Origin: Leptobrachium leishanense
Taxonomy: Eukaryota > Chordata > Amphibia > Anura > Megophryidae
Reading direction: 5' to 3'
Length of the DNA: 64,000 nucleotides
Assembly: GCA_009667805.1 (NCBI GenBank)
Contig: CM019064.1
Location: 381,173,120-381,237,119, forward strand
Shown here: piece after piece, positions 1-12,359 of the stretch
Layout of the letters: each line of letters starts with the position of its first letter
Numbering within the stretch: position 1 is the stretch's first letter
Position numbers and translations under genes: made by a program
Notes under the pieces: model-generated
The model's database searches: none
Told to the model about the DNA's origin: nothing
What the model saw: only the letters and a program-made list of their open reading frames with translations

Positions 1-2
1 TC

Positions 3-503
3 CAGAAAACTAAGGCCGACAGACACAGGAGGCAGGCACCCGTGTATCAAGTTGGGGACAGGGTTTGGCTGTCTTCACGTAATATCAAGCTCTTAGTGCC
101 TTCCATGAAATTGGCTCCTAGGTATATCGGCCCCTATAAGATACTACGGCGACTCAACCCTGTCTCCTATGCTTTGGCGTTACCCCCCCATTTTAAAATA
201 CACAATGTGTTCCATGTAAACCTTCTGAAGCCGCTGTTATGTAACCGGTACACCAAAGTCCATGCTCCACCGCCTCCTGTCTCTGTGGAGGGCGAGGAGG
301 AATTCGAAGTTAAGGCCATTCTGGGTGCCAGGCTGTCTAGGGGGTCCTTGCAGTATTTGGTCGATTGGGTGGGTTACGGTCCGGAGGATCGTTCTTGGAT
401 TCCGGCTGCAGAGGTCCATGCTCCTAGGCTAGTGAAGGCCTTCTATTTGGCACACCCCCGTGCCCCTGGGGGTCGTCCAGTGGCCGCCCCTGGAGGGGGG
501 GTT
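3..503 (+). pseudogene. Ty3/gypsy pol 3' end: integrase C-terminus and chromodomain (partial)
   Basis: The frame is open from the left edge of the window, so this is the tail of a longer pol gene. It reads a gypsy integrase C-terminal (GPY/F-like) module, with motifs VGDRVWLSSRNI, LAPRYIGPYKI and HNVFHVNLLKP. A chromodomain follows (LVDWVGYGPEDRSWIPAAEVH), the kind that directs chromovirus integration to marked chromatin. No stop or frameshift is visible in this part. The frame runs on to a stop at 648-650, but beyond about 503 it is LTR sequence. The purine run at 490-500 is a good polypurine tract directly before the LTR. Family assignment is firm; activity cannot be judged from this fragment. 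Confidence 0.9.
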
Positions 504-1442
504 CTGTCACGGGGACCCAGGGGATGCGGCGCCTGGCAGCAGCTTCTCGCTGCTCGCTGGCCAGGCGCCGAATGTAAGCGCTTCCGGGCCCGCTCACGTG
601 GGACGCCAGGGGCGGGGCCTGGCGCTGTGACGCGGACCCGCCGGGTTTAAAGCCCAGTCTCTCCCATACACCGGTGCCCTGACGTGGTATTCACCTCCCG
701 CAGAGCTCTTGTGTGATTTTTGGCTATCTCCTGTGTTAATCCTGTGTATGACCCTTGGCATTGGCAAACGAACCCTCCTGTGTATGACCCTTGGCATTGG
801 CAAACGAACCCTCCTGTGTATGACCCTTGGCATTGGCAAACGAACCCTCCTGTGTATAACCCTTGGCATTGGCAGACGAACCCTCCTGTGTATTGACCCT
901 TGGCATTGGCAAACGAACCCTCCTGTGTATGACCCTTGGCATTGGCAAACGAACCCTCCTGTGTATGACCCTTGGCATTGGCAAACGAACCCTCCTGTGT
1001 ATGACTCCTGGCATTGGCATTTACTCTGTTCTAGGTTCTGCCCTTAACGTTGGTACCGAGGTCAGTCTGTGTGGCACCCTAAGCACGCATCAGACTACCT
1101 CTGCTATTACTAAAGTCCTAGGGAGGACTTGTGATCTGGTCTGTACCCCTGTCTGGTATTTCCCTTTCTTTGTCTGTTACCTGTTTCGTTGCCTTTATAG
1201 CTTTGCCGACCATTCAAGGATCGGAAGAGTAGAAAGGGAGCTGCATAAAGAGATTTATATCTTAGTAGTCAGAAAGATTCGTGACAATACTCTATTCCAT
1301 ACCTCTGTCTGGTGTTACCCCTTGTTTTTATATTGTCTGGTTATTTGTCTGTTTAGTATCACCGACCATTCAAGGATCGGAAGGGTAGAGAGCGGTCTGC
1401 GTAAAGGGACCACACTTTTGGTAATCAGGGGGATCCGTGACA
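504..1442 (+). mobile_element. 3' LTR of the chromodomain gypsy element
   Basis: It starts TGTCACGG and ends CCGTGACA, a perfect 8-bp terminal inverted repeat, directly after a polypurine tract. The 939-bp LTR has two oddities: a 36-bp minisatellite (741-1020) and a tandem 156-bp duplication of its 3' end (about 1131-1286 and 1287-1442), both copies ending GTGACA. The outer end is the true one, because sequence matching the hAT-K family (rc of 63.4 kb) resumes at 1443 with CAATG, the probable target duplication. The 5' LTR is outside the window. Confidence 0.85.
741..1020 (+). repeat. 36-bp minisatellite inside the gypsy LTR
   Basis: Eight head-to-tail units start at 741, 777, 813, 849, 885, 922, 958 and 994. 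The fifth unit has one extra base and the last is partial. The unit reads CCTGTGTATGACCCTTGGCA followed by 16 more bases. Because 36 is divisible by three, long repetitive open frames appear on both strands; they are not genes. Confidence 0.95.
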
Positions 1443-1572
1443 CAATGCCATTGCTTTGGAATTATTGGTTTTCTTTTCTTTTAGATTTTACGTGGTCATG
1501 TTTGGTATTAATGCAAAGGCCAGACTTTGACCTGTCCAATGACACCTCACTTGATCTTGTGACTGGTGTAAA
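1443..1572 (-). mobile_element. hAT-K fragment, first piece of a split copy
   Basis: This stretch matches the reverse complement of about 63350-63475 in the complete hAT-K copy (62888-63933). The match includes the GCTTTGGAA and GGTCATGTTTGGTAT blocks and the run up to GGTGTAAAGATTA. It was separated from the piece at 2892-3267 by a LINE insertion, and the gypsy element sits on its left. Confidence 0.65.
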
Positions 1573-2891
1573 GATTATTTATTTATAAAGGATTTTACCA
1601 GGAAGGATACATTGAGATTTTTGTCGTTTTCAAGTATGCCCTGGGTTCCGCAACATTAAATTGTTACAGTGTTACAGAAATCCAAAGTAATAAAATGCAA
1701 AATATAAAAAAAGAGGATTGCACAAATATACAGATTAACAGAAAATAAATATATTCACTATCAGGGTAATTCAAAGAGATTTGAAAAGTCACCACACGTT
1801 CGGTGACTTTTCGTTCTCTTCAATTCGGTTCCTTTCGCCGATCCCATTTCGGTGATCTGAGGTGTATTCGGCAAGCACCACAGGGTCCCCGAATTGCAGG
1901 GAAAAGCTGCCGCAAACGTGACGAAAACTAACCGCAAAACCCGGCGAATGCACGCCGAAAACCCACAAAAACAACTGGATTAACCTGCCGAAAACCATGG
2001 AAAAACCCGAGCAGGAGCCGATCGCAGCCTCCGGGAAAAAGCCGACACCGCAGAAGAAGCAGTGAATAAATTAGAAAAACAGTTTGCATGAATGATTGAA
2101 ATGTGAAACGCTGTTTGCAAAGAAACTACTGAGCGAAAATGTCTGAAATTTACATATGAGATCCAGGGAATGATAATAAAAAGGGCTGTTACACAAAAAA
2201 TAAGTAAACTTAAAAAAAATAAAAAATCGGACTTTTAAAAAAAAAAAATCCAGAAAAATGCTTAAAATATCCTAAAGAATCTATAAATAAAGAGACTCTT
2301 TACTGCAGAATTTTATGATGAATGGTTTATTAGATATTGAATTAAAACGGGAATATTTTTAACATTAAAGCCTATGGGATTCGCCTGAATAAATCTGCCG
2401 CATGAAACCACCGAATGGCTGGGCATTTCGGGAACCTTTCACTGCTGGTTTGTGTTCTATGAATAGACAAAGCAGTGCTTTTTTATGGGGATTTCACTGC
2501 CCTCGAACAGGCACCGAACAGGCACCGTATGTGCAGGCAATTCGCCAGGATTTGGCGAATTGCCTGCTCTCTGGATAGCCGAATGGCCAAGAATGGTAAC
2601 CGAACGCTGATTTTCAGCGTTCAGTTACCTTTCTCAAGCAATTCGGATCTCTTTGAATTACCCTGTATGTTACATGTTTACAGGTGCATTCTGTATTGAG
2701 GTATTGATGGCGTCTGGGAGTTTATTCCATAATTACGGTGCTCTGTAGGAAAATGAGGATCGAGCCACATTTTTTTTTGTATTGTAAGTAAGTTGCAGGT
2801 CCTGGATCCGAGGTTATAGGATGAGGGAACTGCTGGGGGAAGAATCCTATTCAGGTAGGGTGGTAGCTTCCCAGAAAAGCTCTTAAAAATG
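1573..2891 (-). mobile_element. L2-like LINE ('LINE-X') 3' end, interrupted by a MITE at 1762-2665
   Basis: On the minus strand 2891-2666 reads the C-terminal domain of an L2-group pol protein (FKSFSGKLPPYLNR, VPSSYNLGSRTCNLL). The 3' UTR continues at 1761-1573 and ends in the tail shared with the SINE (TATCCTTCCTGGTAAAATCC, then TTTATAAATAAA). The copy at 55718-56290 is colinear but lacks the MITE. It is 5'-truncated, as is usual for LINE insertions. It lies between pieces of hAT-K, so it inserted into that element. Confidence 0.75.
1762..2665 (+). mobile_element. MITE-A copy 1 (non-autonomous DNA transposon)
   Basis: The ends are CAGGGTAATTCAAAGAGAT and its near-perfect inverse at 2647-2665. 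TAT flanks both sides (1759-1761 and 2666-2668). The uninterrupted LINE at about 56098-56112 shows a single ATA at this point, so the 3-bp target duplication is real. A hairpin (GAAAAGTCACC/GGTGACTTTTC) sits just inside the left end. There is no transposase. The CAGGG ends recall hAT, but a 3-bp duplication does not fit that superfamily, so the superfamily is left open. Confidence 0.85.
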
Positions 2892-3267
2892 TATTGTTCC
2901 AAAGTCCCCCCTCCAGTGCTCTTTGCTGCAGTGCGGCGTTTAGGTTTTGATTTTTGATGTAACAATTCATAACAACGGATTGTGCCATAACCTCTACACT
3001 TGTTGGTGGCATGATAAATGTGATGGTGAGTTAGTGCAACATCATTGTTCACTTTATAATTGAAAAGTGAAAAATATTGCCGTGTTAGAAAGAAAAAGAA
3101 AAATATAGACATATTTATTATTTTATTTTATTGTTACATAAAACCTGGTCATGTTTTATATCATTGGAAAGGTCATGATCTGGCCTTTCCAGTGATGCCT
3201 CACATGATCCTCTAGCTGCTATGGAGTTGGAGGTACAGCTATCCAAATGCCAATAAATGCAGATATA
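2892..3267 (-). mobile_element. hAT-K fragment, second piece
   Basis: This is the reverse complement of about 62960-63320 in the complete copy. It includes the conserved hairpin around 3026-3090 (GTTAGTGCAACATCATTGTTCAC ... GTGAAAAATATTGC) and the GGTCATGTTTTATATCATTGG block. MITE-A copy 2 follows at 3268 and the element resumes at 4045. Confidence 0.7.
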
Positions 3268-4044
3268 CAGGGTTATTCAAAGAGATCCGAATTGTGGCCA
3301 AAAGGTAACCGAACACTGAAATTCACGCATATGGTTACCTTTCCTGGCCATTTGGCTATTCAGAGTGCAGGCAGTTTGCCAAATCTTGGCGAATTGCCTG
3401 CACATACGGTGCCTGTTTGGTGCCTGTTCGAGGGCACTGAAATCCCCATAGAGGTTACTTCGTCTATTCAGAGAACACAAAACAGCAGTGAAAAGTTGCC
3501 GAAATGCCCTGCTCTTCAGTGATTTCATTTGAAAGATTTATTCAGGCGATTCCAATAGGCTTCAATGTTAAAAATATTCCTATGTTAATTCAATATCTAA
3601 TAAACCATTTAATATTATATTCTGCAGTAAAAAGTCTCTTTATGTATAGATTTTTTCAGGATCTGTTCATGATTTTTTGGGATTTTTTTGGCAAAATTGT
3701 TTCAAATTTCAAACTTTCAACCGTACTGTTTTTTTTCTTTTTCCACCTCATTCGTCTGCGTGTCAGGTTTTTCCGGCGGCTGCTCTGCGCTGTGATTGGC
3801 GGCTAGTCGGGTTTCTCCGGCGTGATCGGCGGGGTTAATCCAGCTGTTTCTGCAGGTTTCGGTGAGTGTTCGCCGGGTTTTGCAGTGAGTATTAGTCAGG
3901 TTTGTGGCGGGTTTTCCCTGCATTACGGCGGCCCTGTGGTGCTTGCAGGGTCGGGTAACTAGGATCACCGAATCGCACCGAATTGCAGGGAACGAAAAGT
4001 CACCGAACGGGCGGTGACTTTTCGATTCTCTTTGAATAACCCTG
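3268..4044 (-). mobile_element. MITE-A copy 2
   Basis: The 777-bp element has ends CAGGGTTATTCAAAGAGAT and ATTCTCTTTGAATAACCCTG. ATA lies on both sides (3265-3267 and 4045-4047). It is inverted relative to copy 1: its right part (about 3760-4044) is homologous to the left part of copy 1, including the GGTGACTTTTC hairpin. It interrupts hAT-K. Confidence 0.85.
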
Positions 4045-4138
4045 ATAGTTATCCATTCTCTGGGCCCATTCTGGGGCATGGGCCTGGAGCTGTTGTGCTC
4101 CATCAGCTCCTATGTTAATCCGACCCTGCTGGTGGTGT
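4045..4138 (-). mobile_element. hAT-K terminal piece
   Basis: The reverse complement begins CAGGGTCGGATTAACATAGG and continues with the CAGCTCCAGGCCCATGCCCC block found at 62888-62960. This is one end of the hAT-K copy begun at 1443. Confidence 0.75.
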
Positions 4139-6374
4139 CTTCTGAGTAGGATCATGTCATCTTTCCATGATTGTAGAGCAGCAACGTTGTGAGTAGGTTG
4201 AACCCGCGTCTTGTAAAGTCGAGACTTCTTCACAGTTGTTTTGGAGGGATGTACTGAATGGTATTTTGACTTGCTTCTCTACCGTTGAAGGGTAGAAATG
4301 TTACCACTGGACTCCACAGTCGATATTGTGTGGTAGGCAAGTATGTACTGTTAGGTGGAGAATAAAAAGAATAGATTGCATGCTGAACATTGGCATTCAG
4401 TTTATAATAAATTTTATTAATTGCCCATTGGCATCCAAAAACACAAAACTAAACGATTAAAACCACATAAAAAGAGAATGAAAAGATGGCAATTGCTGAA
4501 ATAATTAGTCAGCCCTCAGTAAATACACTGAGTAGTGAGATAATATACACACTCACAGGGCGAGGTGTTTATAAGGCCAATATTGAAGAAAGCCCAATAT
4601 AGAGGGTTTGGGGGGCTGAGTCAAACAGATAAGCAATGTATATAACCCAAAATCTACAAGTGGCCAAATTAGAGAAATAAAGACAGCAAAAGCTGTTCTA
4701 TGCTTGAATTATGCCTAAATACCAATGTACGACAGTAAGTTGCCAAATTGGTGTCAACAAAACATCAGGGCAAAAGAATAATGGCCTGGGATATAATGGC
4801 ACAAAAGAGACCCTACCCCGCCCTCATTGAATAGGGGCAAAACACCACTAAGGAACAGCCAGCAAAAACCCCAATGGAAACATTAAACGGATAAAAAAAC
4901 TGCCATCTCGAGAGTCTCTTGATAAAGCTGCACCCCGCAAGCAGCGAAATGCGTACATTTGTATTTAGGCATAATTCAGGCGTAGAATAGTGATGAACCA
5001 AACACTCCTGTGTTCAGTTCCCATTCCAACTCGAAAAATTTCAAGAGTTCGAACTTGAACACGAACACGAACTCAATGCAAGTCAATGGGACTCGAAAGT
5101 TCGAATTTTAGAATGCCCTCCAAGAGAGCATACATGTAAGATATTTACCATAAAAGGTGTATGGGGGTAGTACCCTGGGGGACAGGAAACAAGGACAAAA
5201 AGTTTAAAATAAAACGTTTTTAAAGGAACAGTGAGTTTTCCATGAAATAAAGGTTAAGAATAAAAAGAAAAAATTCCTTTAAATATCGTGCCTAGGAAGT
5301 CCCCATAACCTGCCTGCTGAAGTGGCGGATTTGTAGGATGTATAGAAACATTTAAAAACAAAAAAAAGACATTTCAAATGACGGTAAATGGTTTTCCTTT
5401 AATCTATTCATAAACAACTGCTTGGGACGGCAGTCTGTATGAAAAGAGGAGACATTTTCAGACACGCAGAATAAGTTTAGTGATTTTTTTGGCTAAATTA
5501 TGGTGAAACTTATGCAGGCTTTGGATGAAAGTAACAATAGGTGCTTTAAAATTGGGCCTTTAGTGTCGGCAACAGTGCCGTCACACCGTAACCCCTCTGT
5601 GGTATTGTGGAAGAGTGCAGGGTTGGACCCTGCGGTCAAATATTAAAATGATATGAATCTGGTATAGGCGTCAGTGGCAGTGCACCCAAATATTGTGCCT
5701 TTGGTGGCAGCAAGTGCCTTCACACCGTAAGTAACCCCTCTGTGGTATTTTGGAAGAGTGCAATGGTGGAGGTTTTGGGAATGCAGAAGAGATCCCCGAT
5801 CTATTCAGTTACATCAGCAGCTATAACAAAACCGGGTCAGCAATGTTTAGGCACTTGTACTGCGCTACTGTATATGGTGAGAATCGGCGCACACCAGTAG
5901 CAACAGGAAGCAAACAAAACAGGCAGGGACTACACAGAGAGAATAGTCAAATGGCAGGCAAAGTCGGCAACAGATCGGGTCCTCAGAACAAGCAGGGTCA
6001 GTAACAAGTATACAAACTGATTCGGTAAGCTAGCGATGCGGGAATAAAGGCTGAGACACACTGAGCGTGTAGCGACGCACAGCATAGCAAAGAGAAGCAA
6101 ACATTTTGCAGGCTTGACTTCACTCCGCTCCGCCTCGCAGCGTGTCTACACTACATTACGTTTGCTTCTCATCGCACTTGTCAGGAATCCACTAACTAAA
6201 TTAAAATGTACACACAAAACCATTTTATTTTCACAAAGCACATGTTATATAGGTAAAAAAAAGTTTCTACTGAATAAAATACATCAAAAATTACTGTTAA
6301 TTTAATAGGAATAGTATAAAAATATAAAAAAAAGGTAACCCCTGATCATATATATTATAGGGACACGGAGCACC

Positions 6375-6500
6375 GTGTATAGAGTAGGGATGCATTGATA
6401 CCACACACAGAGATATACGTATATATCAACACGCAGACCTATATATACATATATATCAACACACAGATATATATATATACACCCACCCACAGACCTCAGA
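6375..6500. repeat. AT/AC-rich low-complexity tract
   Basis: A run of ATATATCAACACGCAGACC-like and TATATATACACACC-like repeats, degenerate and microsatellite in character, inside the hAT-like element. Confidence 0.7.
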
Positions 6501-6556
6501 CCATATATACACATACGCACATGGGGGGGTGGCATGTGGACAATATCAACTAAATG

Positions 6557-6692
6557 CGCCCCCCCCCCAATTTGGCTGATCCCTCCAGAAGAAATGTTGA
6601 ACCCGACAGAACAGAGAATATATATATATTATTCTCTGCTCTATCGGGTTCAACATTTCTTCTGGAGGGATCAACCAAATGGGGGGGGGGGC
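6557..6692. repeat. Long perfect-type hairpin with poly-C/poly-G ends
   Basis: Two arms of about 63 bp (AATTTGGCTGATCCCTCCAG ... against ... CTGGAGGGATCAACCAAAT) surround a short TATATA loop. The outer boundary is a run of C on the left and a run of G on the right. Confidence 0.85.
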
Positions 6693-7285
6693 AATTAGTT
6701 GCCAAAATGTGTGTGTAATACAAGTCTGGATATATATATTTATAAGAATATAGATATACTGTATATCTTATCTATATATATATATATCATACCTGCCCTT
6801 ACCTTCCCCTATAAATTTGCTAAAAATATACACACGAAAAAACAAACCACTGTCTGAGACCCCGCGCAGCCCACATGCCACCACCCTCTACCTGGCCGAG
6901 TGTATCTAATATATATAATTAAATACATTCAGCCAGGTAGAGAAAGGAAAAAAAAAGTTTTATTTTATGTTCCCGTGGACATTTAAAAATGTCCTCGGAT
7001 TTTATTATTTCAGAAATGTGTCACCTTACCTTAGCCTGGTGTTCAGTGGGGGCTCCCTGGATCCTGGTTGTGGGGGGGGGTCTGCCGTGGCCGCAGGTGC
7101 AGTGGCTCCCTCCCTGCGCTGCCTGTCTCTGCCACATGCACTCGGGCAGATAGCCCGCACAGTCGCAGCTCTGTCATCGCATGCTCCTGAAGGGGATCCT
7201 TGGGAGGCCCCTGCAGGCTTCCCTCTACAGTGCCTGATTAGCGGGCCGTGTCTGCCTGATGTTTTAGTAACAAGAATGTTTTATC

Positions 7286-7435
7286 CCATAGGCTTCAATG
7301 TTAAAAATATTCCCGTTTTAATTCAATATCTAATAAACTGTTGCTTATAATATTCTGCAGTAAAGAGTCTCTTTATTTCTAGACTTTTAGTATTTTTTAA
7401 GCATTTTTTATCCTTTTTTCAATTTTTTTTTTTTT
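7286..7435 (-). mobile_element. MITE-A internal fragment
   Basis: This matches the internal part of MITE-A (CCATAGGCTTCAATGTTAAA, AATTCAATATCTAATAAAC, GCAGTAAAGAGTCTCTTTAT) in the orientation of copy 2. The termini are missing. Confidence 0.7.
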
Positions 7436-7881
7436 CGAACTTTTGGCGAACGTCCCAAAAAGTTAGAAGTTCTCGAACTGTCGAACGGCCGATGTTCGAT
7501 GCGAACTCCTTACAGATCGAACCGAACAACTCATCCTTAGCGTAGAACAGCTTTTGCTTTCTTTATTTCTCTTAATTTGGCCACTTGGGGATTTTGGGTT
7601 ATATACATTGCTTATTTGTTTGACTCAGCTCCCCAAACCCTCTATATTGGGCTTTCTTCAATATTGGCCTTATAAACACCTCGCCCTGTGAGTGTGTATA
7701 TTATCTCACTACTCAGTGTATTTACTGAGGGCTGACTAATTATTCCAGCGATTGCCATCTTTTCATTCTCTTTTTATGTGGTTTTAATCGTTTAGTTTTG
7801 TGTTTTTGGATGCCAATGGGCAATTAATAAAGTTTATTATAAACTGAATGCCAATGTTCAGCATGCAATCTCTTCTTTTTT

Positions 7882-9699
7882 CCTCTGACTATGATGCTAA
7901 GGGTTACCCCCTTTTAAGCTGTTTCTTTTCCCTGTGTTTTCTAATTTTTGTACCGTTCGGTGTTTTGCCCAAGTATTTGCTATAATAGTGTAAATGTTTT
8001 AGTACAGAAATGTGAAAATTTAATTTACATTACAGAGGTTGCATGTTTTCACTGTAAGTGCAGAAATATATGGTGAAAACACAACCACGTCAATATTCAT
8101 CCAAATTTTTTATCGGGAAGCAAAATGCAGGTAAACCCACATTTGAATCTCCCTAACCAAAAATTGACTGATGATCAATAAAAAAAGGTGCTGATTTTGG
8201 CCATCAAATGAATTAAATCAAGCTCTATATCTGTCTATTAACATGCTACCAGAACGACTTCTTTTCCTGACAGCTTGTTTGACTCGTTTTATACAGACAA
8301 TTTCAAGAAGTCGTCTGTCAGTGCTCACTTACTTTACAGCTAATTAGGCGGCACTGCACTATCAGGGTCATCACAACTTAAGACAGCTTAAGTCACTTCA
8401 CTTAAAGTCATCTTAAATTGATAACACTTTTCTTACTGTCTACAGACATGTAGATGGCATGGTATGGGTCAACTTGGATGCACAGGCATTGTGACAATGA
8501 TTGCCGCATTCCATTACCCTAATTAATTTACCTAGTATGGGACCCATCCAGTATCAGCAGGAGGAAGGATACTGCAAACCTAATTTGTTTTGAAGCCAAA
8601 AATAATGACACAAAAATTTAGTACCCCTGGAATTGAAACAATGAATCTGGGGGACACTGTTGGGTCATTTCAAGGCTTTTGGCACCATAGCATGGAGTCT
8701 CAGTGCGAAAGCTAACCTGCTGTATATTCCTGAGTAAATATTATTAATGTCTTTCCATCCCCAGGCCTACCATCTCTATGTAGCAGTCATCTCGCTTTAT
8801 TTCTATATTAAGCAACTATCAAGGCCCGTGTATTCCCAGGAAATCAGTAGCTGCATGTAGCAGCAAACTCTACAATGTGGCCTATATATTGCTATAGTTT
8901 TATCTTGAATATGCTTGGCTTGTGCAAAAAATGCAGAGTAACCAAGATTTATATATATATATGTATATATACACACACCTTTTTAACTATTAATGTCTAA
9001 GATTCAGTCCACTTTCTGTAACTCATTATTGTAATTTGCCAGAGCCCTCAAGTTTGCATGCATATCTGATCCATCTATCTCTATAGCAACATACACGTGA
9101 AAACAAGATTAGATATGATGAAATAGTGAAATAATATAACCTAATGATGACTATAATTAGGGCCAACCTTCCCGATAGTGCCTTAAGGTGGTAAGTTAAT
9201 TATGTCCTGATTTACTAATTGGTGGTAGAGCTAAAAACACATTTATGCACCTATTTGAGAATAAATGAGAATAAATGATGGAATTATCATAAGGAATTGG
9301 TGTTCTGATGAGCCACATTGTTATATAAATGACAGCAATCAGTCTTGGTGTACACAGAACCTTGACACAAAAATTTAATTTTGAAATTATGCTTTTTAAT
9401 TTCCTTCAGTATTGGTGTGTTATTCCAAATTTACCTAAAAAAACCCAGAAAAATCCTGAATCCAAACTAATTCGCAATGAGCTTACTTTCCCTCATCAAT
9501 ATGTGTTTTTATTATTAATACTTACATAATTAATATTACAGTTTTTCACACTTCTAAAATAATTATTTTATAAAAATGATCTTTATTCAAGGTTTGTGAA
9601 TCATACCCTCTCTACCCTGGGAGTATTGTTACTGAAAGAATATCTTTAAATAAAGTGCACCTAAAGGACCGAAATCATTGCTTGAAGTTTAGAATGTAG
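7882..9699. other. No recognisable feature
   Basis: AT-rich sequence without a convincing coding frame. The only structure seen is a short TA/CA microsatellite near 8950-8980. It could be single-copy intergenic DNA or very old repeat. Confidence 0.5.
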
Positions 9700-10190
9700 T
9701 TAAAGTTAAAGTTACAAGTACTTATACAGCGCCAACAGATTCCGTAGCGCCTTACAATGGGGAAGCACAAACAGGAGACATACATGATAAAAGAGGAGAG
9801 ACAACCCTCCCCGTAGGATAACTGTCCAGGTAACTTTGAACCAAGTGCTCAGGCAGACATCCCGTGAGTTTACAATCTAAGGGACAGGAGTATCTGAAAC
9901 AAATGGGAGCAAAGGGAAGGTGATACTGGCGGCCAGAAGAATATCGTAGGGATTGCATGGGAAGGACCAGAAGCTTGGGCTTAGTAAGAGTAATTAGAGA
10001 GAGAAGTAGAGCCTGCTGGAAAGGAGAGCTGAAATTAGGGACAGTGGCTGGGTGGATGGGGAGGGTGGGTTGGGTCAGCAGAGGGAGAGAGATGGAAGTC
10101 AGTCTGTGGGAGTATGTTGTAGAAAGAGAATGAGGTTTGGTGAAAATGCTCAGATTGCTAACCATTTATGACGTGGGGGAGAAGCAGACC
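9700..10190 (-). mobile_element. L2-like LINE ('LINE-Y') 3' UTR fragment
   Basis: On the minus strand it ends with the frog-type tail: CTTAGATTGTAAACTCACGG, then GGCGCTACGGAATCTGTTGG, then GCGCTGTATAAGTACTTG. The same block, in the opposite orientation, lies at about 44930-45362. It is too diverged to read coding sequence. Confidence 0.6.
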
Positions 10191-10437
10191 GGGTACAAAT
10201 ACATTTTACTGATAGATACACAATCACATTATTGAGAGGAAACAAATGCTGCAATGACTAGGAGTTCACCAGTGTTCCTCTTCGATCATAAGAATTGTCT
10301 AACTGTAATAATAATGCTTCTTTAACACTACTCATAGGAACGAATAGACTGTTGTTAAGTGGTTAAAGTGCAACTCTTTCAGGTCCAGTTGGACTTTTGC
10401 TGCAATCTCAAATCAAGGGATGGATATTGCATTTGTC

Positions 10438-10742
10438 TTAACTCCTTCACTGCTGAGCCATTTCACCCCTGTGCGCTGAGCTCATTTTGAACATTGTGTG
10501 CTCCTAATATTTAAATGTTTCTTATAGGGCCCAGACAAATTACGTATCCTTTTTTTTTCAGCAGAACCGGCAGATTCAAAATATATCATGTGTATCCTCG
10601 CAGCTGTGCGGCGGCTTGTGTTTTAGATGAACCAATGCGTAATAACGGTTTGCGCCATCACCCTCAAATTTGCTTGTGGCATGCAAAATAAGAAGGTGAG
10701 TTAGTGCAGCAGCATTGTTTGCTTTATAAGTAAAAGTATATA
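10438..10742 (+). mobile_element. TTAA-family element, left part (interrupted by Tc1)
   Basis: It begins TTAACTCCTTCACTGCTGAG, like the complete elements at 33995 and 59808. It carries the conserved hairpin arm GAGTTAGTGCAGCAGCATTG at about 10693. The Tc1 element at 10743 inserted into the hairpin. Confidence 0.6.

Positions 10743-12359
<1,617 letters not shown>

Larger units (their letters stand above)
4988..7539. mobile_element. hAT-like non-autonomous element, 2.55 kb
   Basis: It is flanked by an exact 8-bp target duplication, GCGTAGAA (4980-4987 and 7540-7547). The matching arm of the foldback (rc of about 4693-4710) shows a single copy, an internal empty-site control. The ends are short and imperfect: TAGTGATGAA against inverse TAAGGATGAG. 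An 8-bp duplication is characteristic of hAT elements. The inside is AT-rich, with dinucleotide runs, a long hairpin (6557-6692) and a MITE-A fragment; no transposase is recognisable. Confidence 0.8.
4362..7881. mobile_element. Large foldback (inverted-repeat) element, split by a hAT-like insertion
   Basis: The left arm (about 4362-4735) is matched in inverse by 4946-4987 joined to 7548-7881, leaving a loop of about 210 bp. The arms read, for example, GCATGCTGAACATTGGCATT against AATGCCAATGTTCAGCATGC. The loop side carries GCAAGCAGCGAAATGCGTAC. No coding sequence is seen. The right arm is broken by the element at 4988-7539; removing one copy of GCGTAGAA and the insert restores arm continuity. 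Confidence 0.8.

Noticed and set aside
741..1020. CRISPR-like array
   Set aside because: Units are contiguous with no unique spacers, and the context is a eukaryotic LTR.
709..1588. Long repetitive open frames on both strands (112, 94, 91 and 241 codons)
   Set aside because: They follow from a 36-bp unit divisible by three in the LTR minisatellite; no protein family features.
3717..4233. Minus-strand frames of 128 and 77 codons
   Set aside because: They span the MITE-A terminus and hAT-K end, which are non-coding by comparison with sister copies.
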